The position numbers were made by a program, and so were the translations under genes. A stretch of DNA of 64,000 nucleotides from Muribaculaceae bacterium (GTDB taxonomy: Bacteria; Bacteroidota; Bacteroidia; Bacteroidales; Muribaculaceae): contig BLLX01000002.1 in assembly GCA_011959405.1 (NCBI GenBank), positions 1 to 64,000 on the forward strand, given 5' to 3'. The notes below the pieces were generated by a model that was given only the letters and a program-made list of their open reading frames with translations, ran no database searches and was not told the DNA's origin. Of this stretch, positions 47,667 to 57,331 are shown one piece after another; position 1 is the stretch's first letter, and every line of letters starts with the position of its first letter.

Positions 47667-48847
47667 ACCAGCGGCGACTGCATCACATTGGCCGGCGGAC
47701 GTCCGGCAGCAAGTTCATCACGCATGAAGTCCATGTAGGGAGCCACATGTTCAAAAAATCGCCGGTAACCTTCACACAGATAATTAACCCCGCCTGGAGC
47801 TATACGGTTTTTCGGGCACTCACCATGGCAGGCAAACAGCCACCGACAGCCGCGGCACTTGTCGGGCAACGACGTGTGCTTGGCCGCACCAAAAGCCAGC
47901 TGACGTTCGCTTCCCATCATTTCTATAAAAGTGTTCTCCCTGATATTTCCAAGACGATATTCAGGAAATACGAAATGGTCACAGCAGTAGACGGTGCCGT
48001 CATACTCCATCACTCCTGCGTGTCCGCACTCCTTTGCAAGAGAGCACACTCCGGGAGTCACGCCGCACCAGTTGGCCAGCGTGGCGTCAAAAATCTGGAT
48101 AAAGACCTTACCGACATCATGCCTGACCCAACGGTCAAACAGACGGCACAAAAACTCGCCCCACTGCTCCGGAGAAACAGAAAAATCAGCCAGATCGCCT
48201 GATTCAAGGTCCGAAGCAATGTCTCCTGACGGTGTCAGACGCTCCACAATCGGAGCGAACTGAATGAAATTACAGTCGATCGAGCGAAAGAAATCATAGA
48301 ACTCCTCCGGATAATCAGCATTGTAGTCATTGACTACCGCCATGGCATTCCAGTCAACGCCATAAGCATTGAGCATGTGCACGGCTTTCATCACTTTCAG
48401 AAACGACAGCTGACCGCCGCGGTTACGGCGATACTCGTCGTGAAACCGCTGCGGTCCGTCGATTGAAAGTCCTACAAGCCATCTGTTTTCACGCAGAAAC
48501 CGACACCACTCTTCAGTGAGCAGGGTGCCGTTGGTTTGAAGGCAGTTAAGCACACTGCGCCCTCCGCCATACTTTTTCTGCAACTCCATCGCTTTTTTAT
48601 AAAAAGACAACGGACGCAACAGAGTTTCCCCGCCATGCCACGTGAACAAGACCTCACCCTCTGTCTGCGCTTCAAAATAACGTTTCACAAACAGATCCAG
48701 CATTTCGTCCGACATATTATAACGCGAGTCGTCGGGATTATAAAAACGCTGTTTGTCGAGATAATAGCAATAGCTGCAGGCCATATTGCATGCAGAGCCT
48801 GCGGGCTTGGCCATCACATACAGCGGACGGGAAAACGGTGATTTCAT
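47654..48847 (-). CDS. Anaerobic sulfatase-maturase-like radical SAM/SPASM protein
   Basis: A 397-residue radical-SAM enzyme. The N-terminal C20-x3-C24-x2-C27 motif (ACNMACSYCYY) binds the SAM-cleaving cluster. LFTWHGGETLLRPLSFY (about 68) and WLVGLSIDGPQRFHDEYR (about 128) follow. The C-terminal SPASM region (about 260-360) has CSLAKECGHAGVMEYDGTVYCCDHFVFPEYRLGN and CRGCRWLFACHGECPKNR. This matches the anSME family, which turns Cys or Ser in sulfatases into formylglycine. No sulfatase is in the window, and the stop of the upstream tricorn gene touches its start (TGATG), so the substrate could be another protein. Confidence 0.88.
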   Translation of the reverse strand: MKSPFSRPLYVMAKPAGSACNMACSYCYYLDKQRFYNPDDSRYNMSDEMLDLFVKRYFEAQTEGEVLFTWHGGETLLRPLSFYKKAMELQKKYGGGRSVLNCLQTNGTLLTEEWCRFLRENRWLVGLSIDGPQRFHDEYRRNRGGQLSFLKVMKAVHMLNAYGVDWNAMAVVNDYNADYPEEFYDFFRSIDCNFIQFAPIVERLTPSGDIASDLESGDLADFSVSPEQWGEFLCRLFDRWVRHDVGKVFIQIFDATLANWCGVTPGVCSLAKECGHAGVMEYDGTVYCCDHFVFPEYRLGNIRENTFIEMMGSERQLAFGAAKHTSLPDKCRGCRWLFACHGECPKNRIAPGGVNYLCEGYRRFFEHVAPYMDFMRDELAAGRPPANVMQSPLVQSL

Positions 48848-51800
48848 CATTGTTTCTTCTTCGAATCAAGTTGTTTAAGCAGATGCCGTGTGGCGCCGAT
48901 CAACTGGGCATCCTCGCCACGGAGCACTTCCTCAGGTTTATTGTAGATGACCACGTCCGGATTGAGCTGCTGGTTTTCCAGAACATTGCCGTTAACATCC
49001 AGCGACGTGACCTGCGGAATGCCGAATATGATCGAAGGATCGATCTGACTCTCCCACCACACGGCGGTCATGGTGCCTGGCACCGGCGCTCCGACCACGT
49101 CGCCAAGTCCGAGGGTCTGATAAGTGTAAGGCGTGCCGTGCGCATCACTGTAGTTACTTTCATTGACGAGCATCACGGACGGCTTGGTCCACTGTGTAAA
49201 AGGCTCACTGCCGATATACTGGCCGCGTGGCGAAAAGCGCACATACTCGCGTCCACCAAGCAACAGCGCTATATCATTGTGAAGCCATCCGCCGCCGTTG
49301 TAACGGGTGTCCACCACCACGGCCTCACGGTTGCGATATTTTCCAAGCAATTCCGAAAAAACACGCCGATAACTTGGAGAATCCATCCCTTCTACATGAA
49401 CATAAGCCACACGCCCTCCGCTGACGCTGTCTACAACCGCCTGATTGCGCTCCACCCAGCGCTGATACAGCAGATCTGACTGGGCTCCGTTGCTTATCGG
49501 CTTCACCTCAACGGATTCTGTCTTGCCTGAATCAGCACGACGCACGGTCAGACGCACACGCCGTCCGGCCAGCCCCTCCATAAGCGGGAAATAGTCCTGA
49601 CCGGCTGCAATAGTCTTGCCGTCCACGGCCAGAATCACATCGCCGGGTTTTACAGATGCTTTCTTTGTGTCGAGTGGACCTCGCTTGATCACCTCTGCCA
49701 CTTTCAGCCCGTCGCCGGCATAGTCTTCATCATAGAAAGCGCCAAGCACTGCTACCTGCTGAGACGCACCCGGACCATAATAGCTGCTGCCGGTGTGTGA
49801 CGCATTGAGTTCTCCAAGAATCTCACTCAACAATTCAGAAAAATCATAATTGTTGGTGATATGCGGAAGGAACCGGCGGTATGCTTCGCCATACATGCTC
49901 CAGTCTACACCATGCAGGTCTGCATCATAAAATTTATCTTTAACCTGTTGCCATACGTGATTGAACATATACTCGCGTTCGGCAAACGGCCGATATTCCT
50001 GACGTGCTTCAAAATCCACATTTTCCACCGCACCGGATTCCGGATTGATCTTCTTTATACCGCTGCCGAGCATATAAAGGTCGTCGGCTTTGTCAGCCCA
50101 TGACAGACCTCCGTAACCCACAGCTTTGGCCAGTATTTTCGTATCTCCTTTTTTCAGGTCAGTGACCCACAGGTCACCTGTTCCTTCAAACGATGTGATA
50201 TAAAACAGTTTATCACCCTTCTTTGACAATGCAAAATCTCCGATCCTGGACGAATTACCCGACAAACGCTTCACACGATACCGTGCATTGTCAAGGTCAA
50301 ATTCCAACGGTTTGGTTTCTTCGGCTTTTTTATCCTTGTCACCGTCTTTTTTCTTTTTATTCTTCTTGCTTTCATTCTCGGACTTGGCCTTTTCATCCTC
50401 AGCGTCTTTCTTTTCCTTTTCTTCAAGCAGCGCCAGTTCCTCTTCGTCCATCATGAACTTATCATAAGCCTCGCCATCAAAAAACATAATGTAGACATCA
50501 CTCTGAGAGCCCCAGCTACCATGACTGCGCATACCGTTACGGTCGCTGTCCCATATCATGGCCTTTCCGCCAAGCACCCATTTTGCATTGCCATCGGAAT
50601 ACCCGCTCTGAGTCAGATCATGCACCTCACTGCCGTCTGACTTGACCAGAGCGACATCCTTGTTGTTCCAACCTCCCTCTCCTATATAATCGACAAGGAA
50701 CCAGCGGCTGTCGGGACTCCATTCAAACGACACATCTCCATCCGTATAGGAATAATTATATTTGCCGTCAAGAGCCGTGCGTACCTTTTTATCTTTTAGA
50801 TTTATCACACGAAGAGTGGTACGGTTTTCCAAAAACGCCACTTCCTTTCCATCAGGAGAAAAAGCGGGCTGAAAAGCGGGCTTATCACTCCTGTACAACG
50901 GAGTTTCGGTTATCTCCGTGGCGTATGTGAATTTCTTTTCTTCAGAATTTGCGATCGTCGCGGTGTAGAGTTGCCATATTCCGTCGCGCTCGCCGTCATA
51001 GACCAGAGTACGCCCGTCTGACGAAAAGTCTACCGTTCGTTCCTGCTCCGGAGTGTTGGTTATACGGCGAGTGGTGCCATATTTAGTGGACGTGACATAA
51101 ACGTTGCCGTGCACTACAAAAGCGACTTCGTCGCCATCCGGGCTTACGGCCATGGACCCCGCTCCGCTCCGACGTGTAATTTTCTGAAGCTGACGCGTAT
51201 AATCATCAGTCACGATCTCCACATGCAACTTATCCGGTTCCGTTGCACCGGGAGACAGTGTATAGATCTCACCATCCCAGCTGAATGCCAGAATGCCATC
51301 GGTCGATGCCGACAGAGAGCGCACAGGATGATCCTTGAAATGAGTCAGTTGAGTATCTTTTCCATCCGCAAGATTCCGACGGTAGACGTTAAGTGTATTG
51401 TCAGATCGCTCTGAAAGATAATAAAAACTCTGGCCGCCGGCATCCCATACGGGATTCAGATCATTGCCTCCAAAATCAGTCAGGCGCGTATATTTCCCGT
51501 CACTTACCATCCACACATCGGCCGTGCCAGATGATCGCTCATGTTTACGCATAAGATTCTCATAACCCTTGCGGTCCTGATAAAGCACGCGTCCGTCCGC
51601 TGCCACACTCATGGCGGTGGCCGGAATAGAAGAATACAGTACCGGACGCGATGATCCGTCCACGTTCACCACATACACCTGACTTTGAAAATTACCCTGT
51701 GCGGCATGGCGTGCAGGTTGGAGCGAAGCGCTGAACAGCAGTCGGTCATTGCCCATGAACGCCAGAGGAGTCTCCTTGCCGCTGTGAGTGGTGAGTCGGC

Positions 51801-52098
51801 GTGGTGTTCCTCCTTCAGCAGGCATCACGTATATATCCAGCGATCCTTCCCGGTCGCTTGCAAAAGCGATCATGCTTCCGTCAGGACTCCATAACGGCGA
51901 CGTGTCGAACGACGACATCGAAGTAAGGCGTGTGGCCTTCCCTCCTGTCGACGACACAGTATATATATCGCCCTTGTATGTAAAGGCTATTTTCGAACCG
52001 TCGGGGGAAATGGCCGTGTTTCGGAGCCATAGCGGCGACGCCACTGCCGGAACAAAAGCGGCAAGCATAAGGGCGGAGATAGCAATTTTTTTCACCAT
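48847..52098 (-). CDS. Tricorn-like S41-family peptidase
   Basis: A 1083-residue secreted protease. A signal peptide (about 1-20, ALMLAAFVPAVA) precedes two PD40/WD40-type beta-propeller regions (about 25-330 and 335-640) with repeats such as SPDGSKIAFTYKGDIYTV. A Lys/Glu-rich stretch of about 40 residues lies near 556-596. A tricorn C1-like region (AEREYMFNHVWQQVKDKFYD), a PDZ domain (about 800-880, KPGDVILAVDG) and a C-terminal S41 catalytic domain follow, with VVDTRYNGGGWLHNDIALLLGG and the nucleophile Ser in NESNYSDAHG. It probably trims peptides in the envelope. The start at 52098 gives the signal peptide; upstream codons do not. It is coupled to the anSME-like gene. Confidence 0.9.
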   Translation of the reverse strand: MVKKIAISALMLAAFVPAVASPLWLRNTAISPDGSKIAFTYKGDIYTVSSTGGKATRLTSMSSFDTSPLWSPDGSMIAFASDREGSLDIYVMPAEGGTPRRLTTHSGKETPLAFMGNDRLLFSASLQPARHAAQGNFQSQVYVVNVDGSSRPVLYSSIPATAMSVAADGRVLYQDRKGYENLMRKHERSSGTADVWMVSDGKYTRLTDFGGNDLNPVWDAGGQSFYYLSERSDNTLNVYRRNLADGKDTQLTHFKDHPVRSLSASTDGILAFSWDGEIYTLSPGATEPDKLHVEIVTDDYTRQLQKITRRSGAGSMAVSPDGDEVAFVVHGNVYVTSTKYGTTRRITNTPEQERTVDFSSDGRTLVYDGERDGIWQLYTATIANSEEKKFTYATEITETPLYRSDKPAFQPAFSPDGKEVAFLENRTTLRVINLKDKKVRTALDGKYNYSYTDGDVSFEWSPDSRWFLVDYIGEGGWNNKDVALVKSDGSEVHDLTQSGYSDGNAKWVLGGKAMIWDSDRNGMRSHGSWGSQSDVYIMFFDGEAYDKFMMDEEELALLEEKEKKDAEDEKAKSENESKKNKKKKDGDKDKKAEETKPLEFDLDNARYRVKRLSGNSSRIGDFALSKKGDKLFYITSFEGTGDLWVTDLKKGDTKILAKAVGYGGLSWADKADDLYMLGSGIKKINPESGAVENVDFEARQEYRPFAEREYMFNHVWQQVKDKFYDADLHGVDWSMYGEAYRRFLPHITNNYDFSELLSEILGELNASHTGSSYYGPGASQQVAVLGAFYDEDYAGDGLKVAEVIKRGPLDTKKASVKPGDVILAVDGKTIAAGQDYFPLMEGLAGRRVRLTVRRADSGKTESVEVKPISNGAQSDLLYQRWVERNQAVVDSVSGGRVAYVHVEGMDSPSYRRVFSELLGKYRNREAVVVDTRYNGGGWLHNDIALLLGGREYVRFSPRGQYIGSEPFTQWTKPSVMLVNESNYSDAHGTPYTYQTLGLGDVVGAPVPGTMTAVWWESQIDPSIIFGIPQVTSLDVNGNVLENQQLNPDVVIYNKPEEVLRGEDAQLIGATRHLLKQLDSKKKQ

Positions 52099-52191
52099 TG
52101 TCTGAGAATATAATATAAATTTATGACTGATCTTTCTGCATGTCTTTAAATATCTGCACCAGAGCCTGTATGTGCATCCATTAATTAAGCG

Positions 52192-52199
52192 CAAATTTA
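52192..52199 (-). promoter_or_regulatory. -7 box of the tricorn gene
   Basis: TAAATTTG on the minus strand, 93 bases before the start. No clean -33 TTTG. Confidence 0.45.
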
Positions 52200-52233
52200 A
52201 CAAAAATATTAGAATTTCCCATATCACAATTTT

Positions 52234-52265
52234 TTTGGCGGGTTGGAGAATTCTGATTAACTTTG
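52234..52265 (+). promoter_or_regulatory. Promoter of the NagB/PIG-L gene
   Basis: TTTG (52234-52237), a 20-base spacer, then TAACTTTG (52258-52265), 41 bases before the ATG. Textbook. Confidence 0.8.
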
Positions 52266-52306
52266 CGGTATGTATATAAATTATCTCACATTTCATTCAT
52301 AAACCC

Positions 52307-54292
52307 ATGAGAACTAATCTTAGCTCAAAGATTAAACTGGACAGCATTCCGCGTCGGTACTACGCTCCAGGCGATGAAATCGAAGCCGCTGCCCTCACGC
52401 GTGAAGAAAAAATCGACACCAGAATCTATGAAACGATAGCAGAAGGAAGCGAAGGAATAGCAGAACATGTCGTGCACGCCATGGACCGTGCCGTTGCAAA
52501 AAAAGGCAAATTCGTCATGGCGATCGGCGCTGGCAACAGCACCATGAGCGTTTACTCCGCCCTGATCGACTTATACAAAAGCGGTAAGATCAGTTTCAAG
52601 GATACCGTGGTGTTCAACCTTACTGAATTTTACAACGACGGCGCGACAGAAGGCCCCAGCACATTCGGAAGTCTCAAAGAAAACTTTCTGGACCACATTG
52701 ACATCCCCGCTGAAAACATCCATACATTCAACACTTCCTGCACTCGCGCAGACGTTGCTGCCGAATGCCGCGAATATGAGAACCTGATGGAAACCGAAGG
52801 CGGCCTTGACCTTGTGCTGTGTCAGGTAGGACCTCACGGAGCGATTGGCTTCAATGAACCCGGAGCCACAATTTCCAGCACATGTCGTCTGGTGCTTCTC
52901 AGCGCAGAGCAGCGTCAGGGTGTGGCATCGTCATACAAAGTCGACACTCCTCCCACCACAGCGCTGACTCTGGGCATGAGCAATATTCTCCGTGCCAACC
53001 GTATCATCACTATGGCTTGGGGCGAGAACCGCGCCGAAATCGTGGCTCAGGCAGTGGAAGGACCCGCGACACCCAATGTGCCGGCATCACTTCTGCAGAA
53101 CCACACTCGCACCACTCTGGTAATCGACATCACCGCCGCCGAGAGTCTCACCCGCATTTCCCACCCCTGGATGGTGACCACATGCGAATGGAACGACAAA
53201 CTGATACGCCGCGCCATCGTGTGGCTGTGCCAGCAGACCGGCAAACCGATTCTCAAGCTCACCAATCAGGACTATAACGACCACGGTCTCGGCGAACTGC
53301 TCGCCATATACGGCTCCGGCTACAACGTGAACATCAAGGTGTTCAATGAACTTCAGCACACCATCACCGGCTGGCCCGGCGGCAAGCCTGACGCAGACGA
53401 CACCTATCGTCCTGAACGCGCCAAACCCTACCCCAAGCGCGTGATAGTCTTCTCTCCCCACCCCGATGACGATGTGATTTCAATGGGCGGCACATTCAAA
53501 CGCCTTGTGGACCAGCACCACGACGTGCATGTAGCCTACGAGACATCTGGCAACATCGCAGTGGGCGACGAGGACATGATGCGCTACATCATGCTCAACG
53601 ACTACATCGCACCGATATTCGGATTCGACAACGACAATTTCAAGCAGAAGAGCAAGGAGATCAACGACTATGTGGCCAATAAGCAGCCCGGCGACATGGA
53701 CAGCCAGGATATCCGCACCATCAAGACCATGATAAGGCAGGCAGAAGCCCGCACGGCATGCAAATTCATGGGCGTGAAACCTGAAAACGTGCATTTCCTC
53801 CGCCTTCCTTTCTACGAAACAGGCGCAATCAAAAAAGGCGATCTTACCGACAAGGACATCGCCATCGTACGCGACCTGATTCTGAGCGTCAAACCTCATC
53901 AGATCTTCGTGGCAGGCGACCTTGCCGATCCCCACGGCACCCATCGAGTATGCACTGACGCCGTATTTGCCGTGATCGACGAGTTCAAGGACGAGGACTG
54001 GATGAAAGAATGCAAAATATGGATGTATCGCGGCGCATGGGCAGAATGGGAAATCGACCACATCGAAATGGCCGTGCCTATCTCGCCGGAAGAACTTCGC
54101 TTCAAGCGCAATTCCATTCTCAAACACCAGAGCCAGATGGAAAACGCCCCGTTCCTCGGCGATGACGACCGTCTGTTCTGGCAGCGCGCCGAAGAGCGCA
54201 ACCGCGCCACAGCCAAACTGTATGAATCACTCGGTCTGGCATCATACGAAGCGATGGAGGCATTTGTGGAATATCATCCCATCCGCGACTGA
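52307..54292 (+). CDS. NagB-like and PIG-L-like fusion protein
   Basis: A 661-residue fusion typical of Bacteroidales and usually named glucosamine-6-phosphate deaminase. The N-terminal half (about 1-290) is NagB-like, but by alignment to the E. coli motifs the catalytic Asp72, Asp141 and His143 fall on T106, H177 and A179; only Glu148 is kept (E184 in AIGFNEPG). The C-terminal half (about 375-650) is a PIG-L/LmbE deacetylase fold with the zinc motif FSPHPDDD and the later LADPHGTHR. It may therefore act mainly as a GlcNAc-type deacetylase. A terminator follows. Confidence 0.88.
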   Translation: MRTNLSSKIKLDSIPRRYYAPGDEIEAAALTREEKIDTRIYETIAEGSEGIAEHVVHAMDRAVAKKGKFVMAIGAGNSTMSVYSALIDLYKSGKISFKDTVVFNLTEFYNDGATEGPSTFGSLKENFLDHIDIPAENIHTFNTSCTRADVAAECREYENLMETEGGLDLVLCQVGPHGAIGFNEPGATISSTCRLVLLSAEQRQGVASSYKVDTPPTTALTLGMSNILRANRIITMAWGENRAEIVAQAVEGPATPNVPASLLQNHTRTTLVIDITAAESLTRISHPWMVTTCEWNDKLIRRAIVWLCQQTGKPILKLTNQDYNDHGLGELLAIYGSGYNVNIKVFNELQHTITGWPGGKPDADDTYRPERAKPYPKRVIVFSPHPDDDVISMGGTFKRLVDQHHDVHVAYETSGNIAVGDEDMMRYIMLNDYIAPIFGFDNDNFKQKSKEINDYVANKQPGDMDSQDIRTIKTMIRQAEARTACKFMGVKPENVHFLRLPFYETGAIKKGDLTDKDIAIVRDLILSVKPHQIFVAGDLADPHGTHRVCTDAVFAVIDEFKDEDWMKECKIWMYRGAWAEWEIDHIEMAVPISPEELRFKRNSILKHQSQMENAPFLGDDDRLFWQRAEERNRATAKLYESLGLASYEAMEAFVEYHPIRD

Positions 54293-54329
54293 TAGCCGAC
54301 CATTCGGTACTGAAACCATATAACACATG

Positions 54330-54368
54330 ACGGGCGTGTCACACAATATAAAAATGTGACACGCCCGT
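54330..54368 (+). terminator. Terminator of the NagB/PIG-L gene
   Basis: A perfect 14-base stem (54330-54343 and 54355-54368) with an 11-base loop, 37 bases past the stop. No clear T-run. Confidence 0.7.
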
Positions 54369-54394
54369 TGCTATTCTCACACAGCTTTTTAAAA

Positions 54395-54426
54395 TTTGCT
54401 CATACAGTTGCATTTCACTAAATTTG
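54395..54426 (+). promoter_or_regulatory. Promoter upstream of the cstA remnant
   Basis: TTTG (54395-54398), a 20-base spacer, then TAAATTTG (54419-54426). It is intact although the gene it served is broken, and it may now drive the PHP gene. Confidence 0.8.
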
Positions 54427-54471
54427 CAGAGTACACAATATCAACCTCATTCTCTCTACGCATTATTCCAG

Positions 54472-54997
54472 ATGACTTCATTTATCATAGCCCTTGCAGT
54501 GCTGATAGGCGGCTACTTCATCTATGGCCTTATAGTCGACCGTATCATGGATACGGATGCCGGACAACCGATGCCGGCAATAACACGCCACAATAACGTT
54601 GATTTCATGCCCATGCCGGCATGGAAACATTTCTTATACAATTTCTCAGCATAGCTTGTATGGGCCCGAATCAACTTTGCTGCTAATCGACTTCACCGTG
54701 CTATGGTGTTATTTCGCATGGAGCAATCAGACACTTGCCGTGTCCAACCTATGGGCCGCAACAGTCTATCTGGCACGTCACCGCAAAGCATATATGATCA
54801 CACTCGCCCCTGCCGTCTTCATGGCCGTAGTATGCGTAAGCTACATACTGTTCGCACCCTGCACCGAAGGATTCGGGCTAAGTGCAGCCTTGTCGCTGGG
54901 GGCATGGATAGCAACAGCGATCGTATTCATCTGCCTGTTTTCCGGACATATACGTCGTCTTTCCTCTCAATCCATCAATCTAAAAACCGACTATTAA
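54472..54997 (+). pseudogene. cstA: Decayed cstA (carbon-starvation/peptide or pyruvate transporter), internally deleted
   Basis: Two pieces of CstA remain. From 54472 the first frame reads MTSFIIALAVLIGGYFIYG and later VDFMPMPAWKHF, the CstA N terminus, then stops at 54652. One frame over, LIQFLSIACMGP (54633-54668) continues the CstA sequence, so one base is missing around 54631. After a junction near 54666-54690 a third frame reads DFTVLWCYFAWSNQTLAVSNL through the CstA C terminus to the stop at 54997. By my memory of Bacteroidales CstA (about 480 residues), roughly 300 central residues are gone. The central deletion and two frame changes mark it as non-functional. Confidence 0.85.
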
Positions 54998-55004
54998 CCA
55001 TATT

Positions 55005-55829
55005 ATGGCTTCTTTTGATTTTTTTCACGAACTGAGGGACGATATTCCCTATAATCTTCATTCACATACGCAATTTTGCGACGGACGCGCTTCGATGGAA
55101 GAGATGGCGGCCGCAGCCATGGCCGAGGGCTTCAGCCACTGGGGATTCTCCCCCCACTCTCCGGTGCCGCTGACATCTCCGTGCAACATGGCGGCCGACA
55201 ACGTTACGGCATATCTGTCGGAAGCCGAAAGACTACGCAATATCTACCGCGGCCGCATGAAAATCTATGCAGCCATGGAAATCGACTATCTCGGACCGGA
55301 CTGGGGGCCGTCACACCCATTCTTTACATCTCTGCCCCTGGATTACCGCATCGGATCCGTGCACATTATTCCGACTCAGGATGGCAACCGGATTGACGTA
55401 GACGGTTCCCCGGCCCGCTTCGCCCAATACCTTAAAGAACATTTCCACAACGATCTCGACTATGTGGTCAGCACTTATTTCAAACAATCATTAGCGATGG
55501 TCAAAGCCGGAGGATTCGAGATCATAGGCCACCTTGACAAACTGCGTCTGAACGCATCAGCCGTCCGTCATGACATAGAGTCGTCGCAATGCTACCGTAC
55601 CGGGGTCGAAACATTGATCCACGAGATAATACTCACAGGCATTACTGTGGAAATAAACACCAAGCACTATGAAGCGACAGGACGATTCTTTCCGGCTCCT
55701 GAACTATGGCAAATGCTACGTGGCACCGGAGTGCCGATCGTAGTCAATTCCGATGCCCATCATCCTCATCTGATCTCGGCATCACGGACAGAAGCGATCA
55801 GAATGCTCCGACAGACAGCCGGAGCATAG
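55005..55829 (+). CDS. PHP-domain histidinol-phosphatase-like protein
   Basis: A 274-residue metal-dependent phosphoesterase. The PHP motifs are NLHSHTQFCDGRASMEEMA (about 16-34), GFSPHSP (about 47), the Glu region AAMEIDYLGP (about 87), IGSVHII (about 116) and NSDAHHPHLIS at about 246. It matches HisK-type histidinol phosphatases, but that assignment needs more than sequence; no other his gene is present. The ATG at 55005 is seven bases past the cstA remnant, so it is probably transcribed from the surviving cstA promoter. Confidence 0.85.
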   Translation: MASFDFFHELRDDIPYNLHSHTQFCDGRASMEEMAAAAMAEGFSHWGFSPHSPVPLTSPCNMAADNVTAYLSEAERLRNIYRGRMKIYAAMEIDYLGPDWGPSHPFFTSLPLDYRIGSVHIIPTQDGNRIDVDGSPARFAQYLKEHFHNDLDYVVSTYFKQSLAMVKAGGFEIIGHLDKLRLNASAVRHDIESSQCYRTGVETLIHEIILTGITVEINTKHYEATGRFFPAPELWQMLRGTGVPIVVNSDAHHPHLISASRTEAIRMLRQTAGA

Positions 55830-55843
55830 CACCGTTTATTCAA

Positions 55844-56581
55844 TTATTCAAACTTTTTGCGCCGGAATATGAAATTACGTCCGAGATATTTTTCCCGAAC
55901 CACAGGATTGTCGGCAAGTTCCTCACTCGTACCTTGAAACAATATCTTGCCCTCAAAAAGGAGATAGGCTCGGTCGGTGATCGACAGAGTCTCAGGCGCG
56001 TTATGGTCAGTAATGAGAATGCCTATGTTTTTCTCCTTCAGCTTATAGACTATTGACTGGATATCCTCCACGGCGATAGGGTCAACACCGGCAAAAGGTT
56101 CATCAAGCATGATGAACTTTGGATTGATGGCCAGACACCGGGCTATCTCCGTGCGCCGGCGCTCTCCGCCGCTCAGTTGGTCGCCGAGGTTCTTTCGCAC
56201 TTTCTGTAGCCGGAATTCCGCAATAAGGCTTTCAAGTTTATCTTTCTGTTCTGCCCTGCTCAAAGGGGTCATCTGGAGCACGGCTTTTATATTGTCCTCC
56301 ACACTGAGCTTTCTGAACACCGACGGCTCCTGTGCAAGATAACCGATGCCGTTCTGCGCTCTCTTGTACACCGGAAATTTGGTAATGTTCAGATCATCCA
56401 GAAATATCTCACCCTCATTGGGAGTAATCAGGCCTACAGTCATATAGAAAGTGGTGGTCTTACCGGCTCCGTTAGGTCCAAGCAGCCCCACGATCTCTCC
56501 TTGGGTCACATTTATGCTCACATGGTTCACGACAGTACGGCGACCGTATGTCTTCACCAGATTTTCAGTGCGCAGAATCAT
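55844..56581 (-). CDS. lptB: LPS transport ABC ATPase LptB
   Basis: A 245-residue ABC ATPase that powers LPS extraction from the inner membrane with LptFG. Walker [20 protein letters not shown] (about 32), the LptB-typical [23 protein letters not shown] (about 78), signature [15 protein letters not shown] (about 140) and Walker [20 protein letters not shown] (about 158) are present. Its ATG overlaps the udk stop (ATGA), a common pairing by position rather than function. Confidence 0.95.
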   Translation of the reverse strand: MILRTENLVKTYGRRTVVNHVSINVTQGEIVGLLGPNGAGKTTTFYMTVGLITPNEGEIFLDDLNITKFPVYKRAQNGIGYLAQEPSVFRKLSVEDNIKAVLQMTPLSRAEQKDKLESLIAEFRLQKVRKNLGDQLSGGERRRTEIARCLAINPKFIMLDEPFAGVDPIAVEDIQSIVYKLKEKNIGILITDHNAPETLSITDRAYLLFEGKILFQGTSEELADNPVVREKYLGRNFIFRRKKFE

Positions 56582-57192
56582 ACTTTACCGAGCCGGCTTT
56601 CAATATAATCAGTAAGGAGCCGCATTGCCACAGTGTTGGCCCCGCCCTGCGGCACAATCAAGTCGGCAAATCTTTTCGACGGCTCGATATACTGGCAGTG
56701 CATCGGCTTCAACACTTCCTGATAACGGCTTATCACCATTTCCGGTGTACGTCCGCGCTCGATGCAGTCACGTGCGATCAGACGTATCAGACGGTCATCG
56801 GCATCTGCATCGACAAACACCTTCACATCCATCATATTGCGCAACTCCGGATCATTCAGGACCAAAATACCCTCCACAATGACCACATCACGCGGCTCCA
56901 CATGGATGGTTTCGGGCTGACGGGTGCATGTAAGATAGCTGTAGGTCGGCACCTCCACCGCACGGCCCGCTTTAAGCTTCTTCAGATGATTTACGAGCAA
57001 CGGCCACTCTATAGCGGCAGGTTCATCAAAATTAATCTTACTGCGCTGTTCAGGTGGGATATGGCTCGAATCCTTATAATAGGAATCCTGAGGGAGCACT
57101 GCCACTTCTCCTGACTGGAATTTCTCAATTATTTTTCTGACCACGGTGGATTTTCCGCTGGCGGTTCCACCGGCTATGCCGATTATTATCAT
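56578..57192 (-). CDS. udk: Uridine kinase
   Basis: A 204-residue salvage kinase phosphorylating uridine/cytidine. The P-loop is [14 protein letters not shown] (residues 4-17). Conserved [20 protein letters not shown] (about 60) and the lid/substrate region [16 protein letters not shown] (about 145) match Udk. The start at 57192 gives MIIIGIAGG, the normal N terminus; an eight-codon extension upstream lacks support. It is transcribed from a TTG-N20-TAAATTTG promoter. Confidence 0.96.
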   Translation of the reverse strand: MIIIGIAGGTASGKSTVVRKIIEKFQSGEVAVLPQDSYYKDSSHIPPEQRSKINFDEPAAIEWPLLVNHLKKLKAGRAVEVPTYSYLTCTRQPETIHVEPRDVVIVEGILVLNDPELRNMMDVKVFVDADADDRLIRLIARDCIERGRTPEMVISRYQEVLKPMHCQYIEPSKRFADLIVPQGGANTVAMRLLTDYIESRLGKV

Positions 57193-57213
57193 ATTCGTAC
57201 GGTTAATGTACGG

Positions 57214-57244
57214 CAAATTTAAGCAGAAATAAGCAATTAAACAA
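57214..57244 (-). promoter_or_regulatory. Promoter of udk-lptB
   Basis: Minus-strand TTG (57242-57244), a 20-base spacer and TAAATTTG (57214-57221), 21 bases before the start. Confidence 0.7.
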
Positions 57245-57294
57245 TTTTTGCAAAATTTATTGAGAATTATTAGGCATAAGTAACAATAAATCCG

Positions 57295-57302
57295 TAACTT
57301 TG
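57295..57302 (+). promoter_or_regulatory. -7 box of ndk
   Basis: TAACTTTG, 29 bases before the ATG. No clean -33 TTTG. Confidence 0.45.
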
Positions 57303-57331
57303 AACGCTTTTATAGATAAAAAAAATACCCT

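Noticed and set aside
54599..54997. Stand-alone 132-residue membrane protein
   Set aside because: Its only start is a TTG, its first 25 codons are out of frame with CstA, and the rest is exactly the CstA C terminus; better read as part of a pseudogene.
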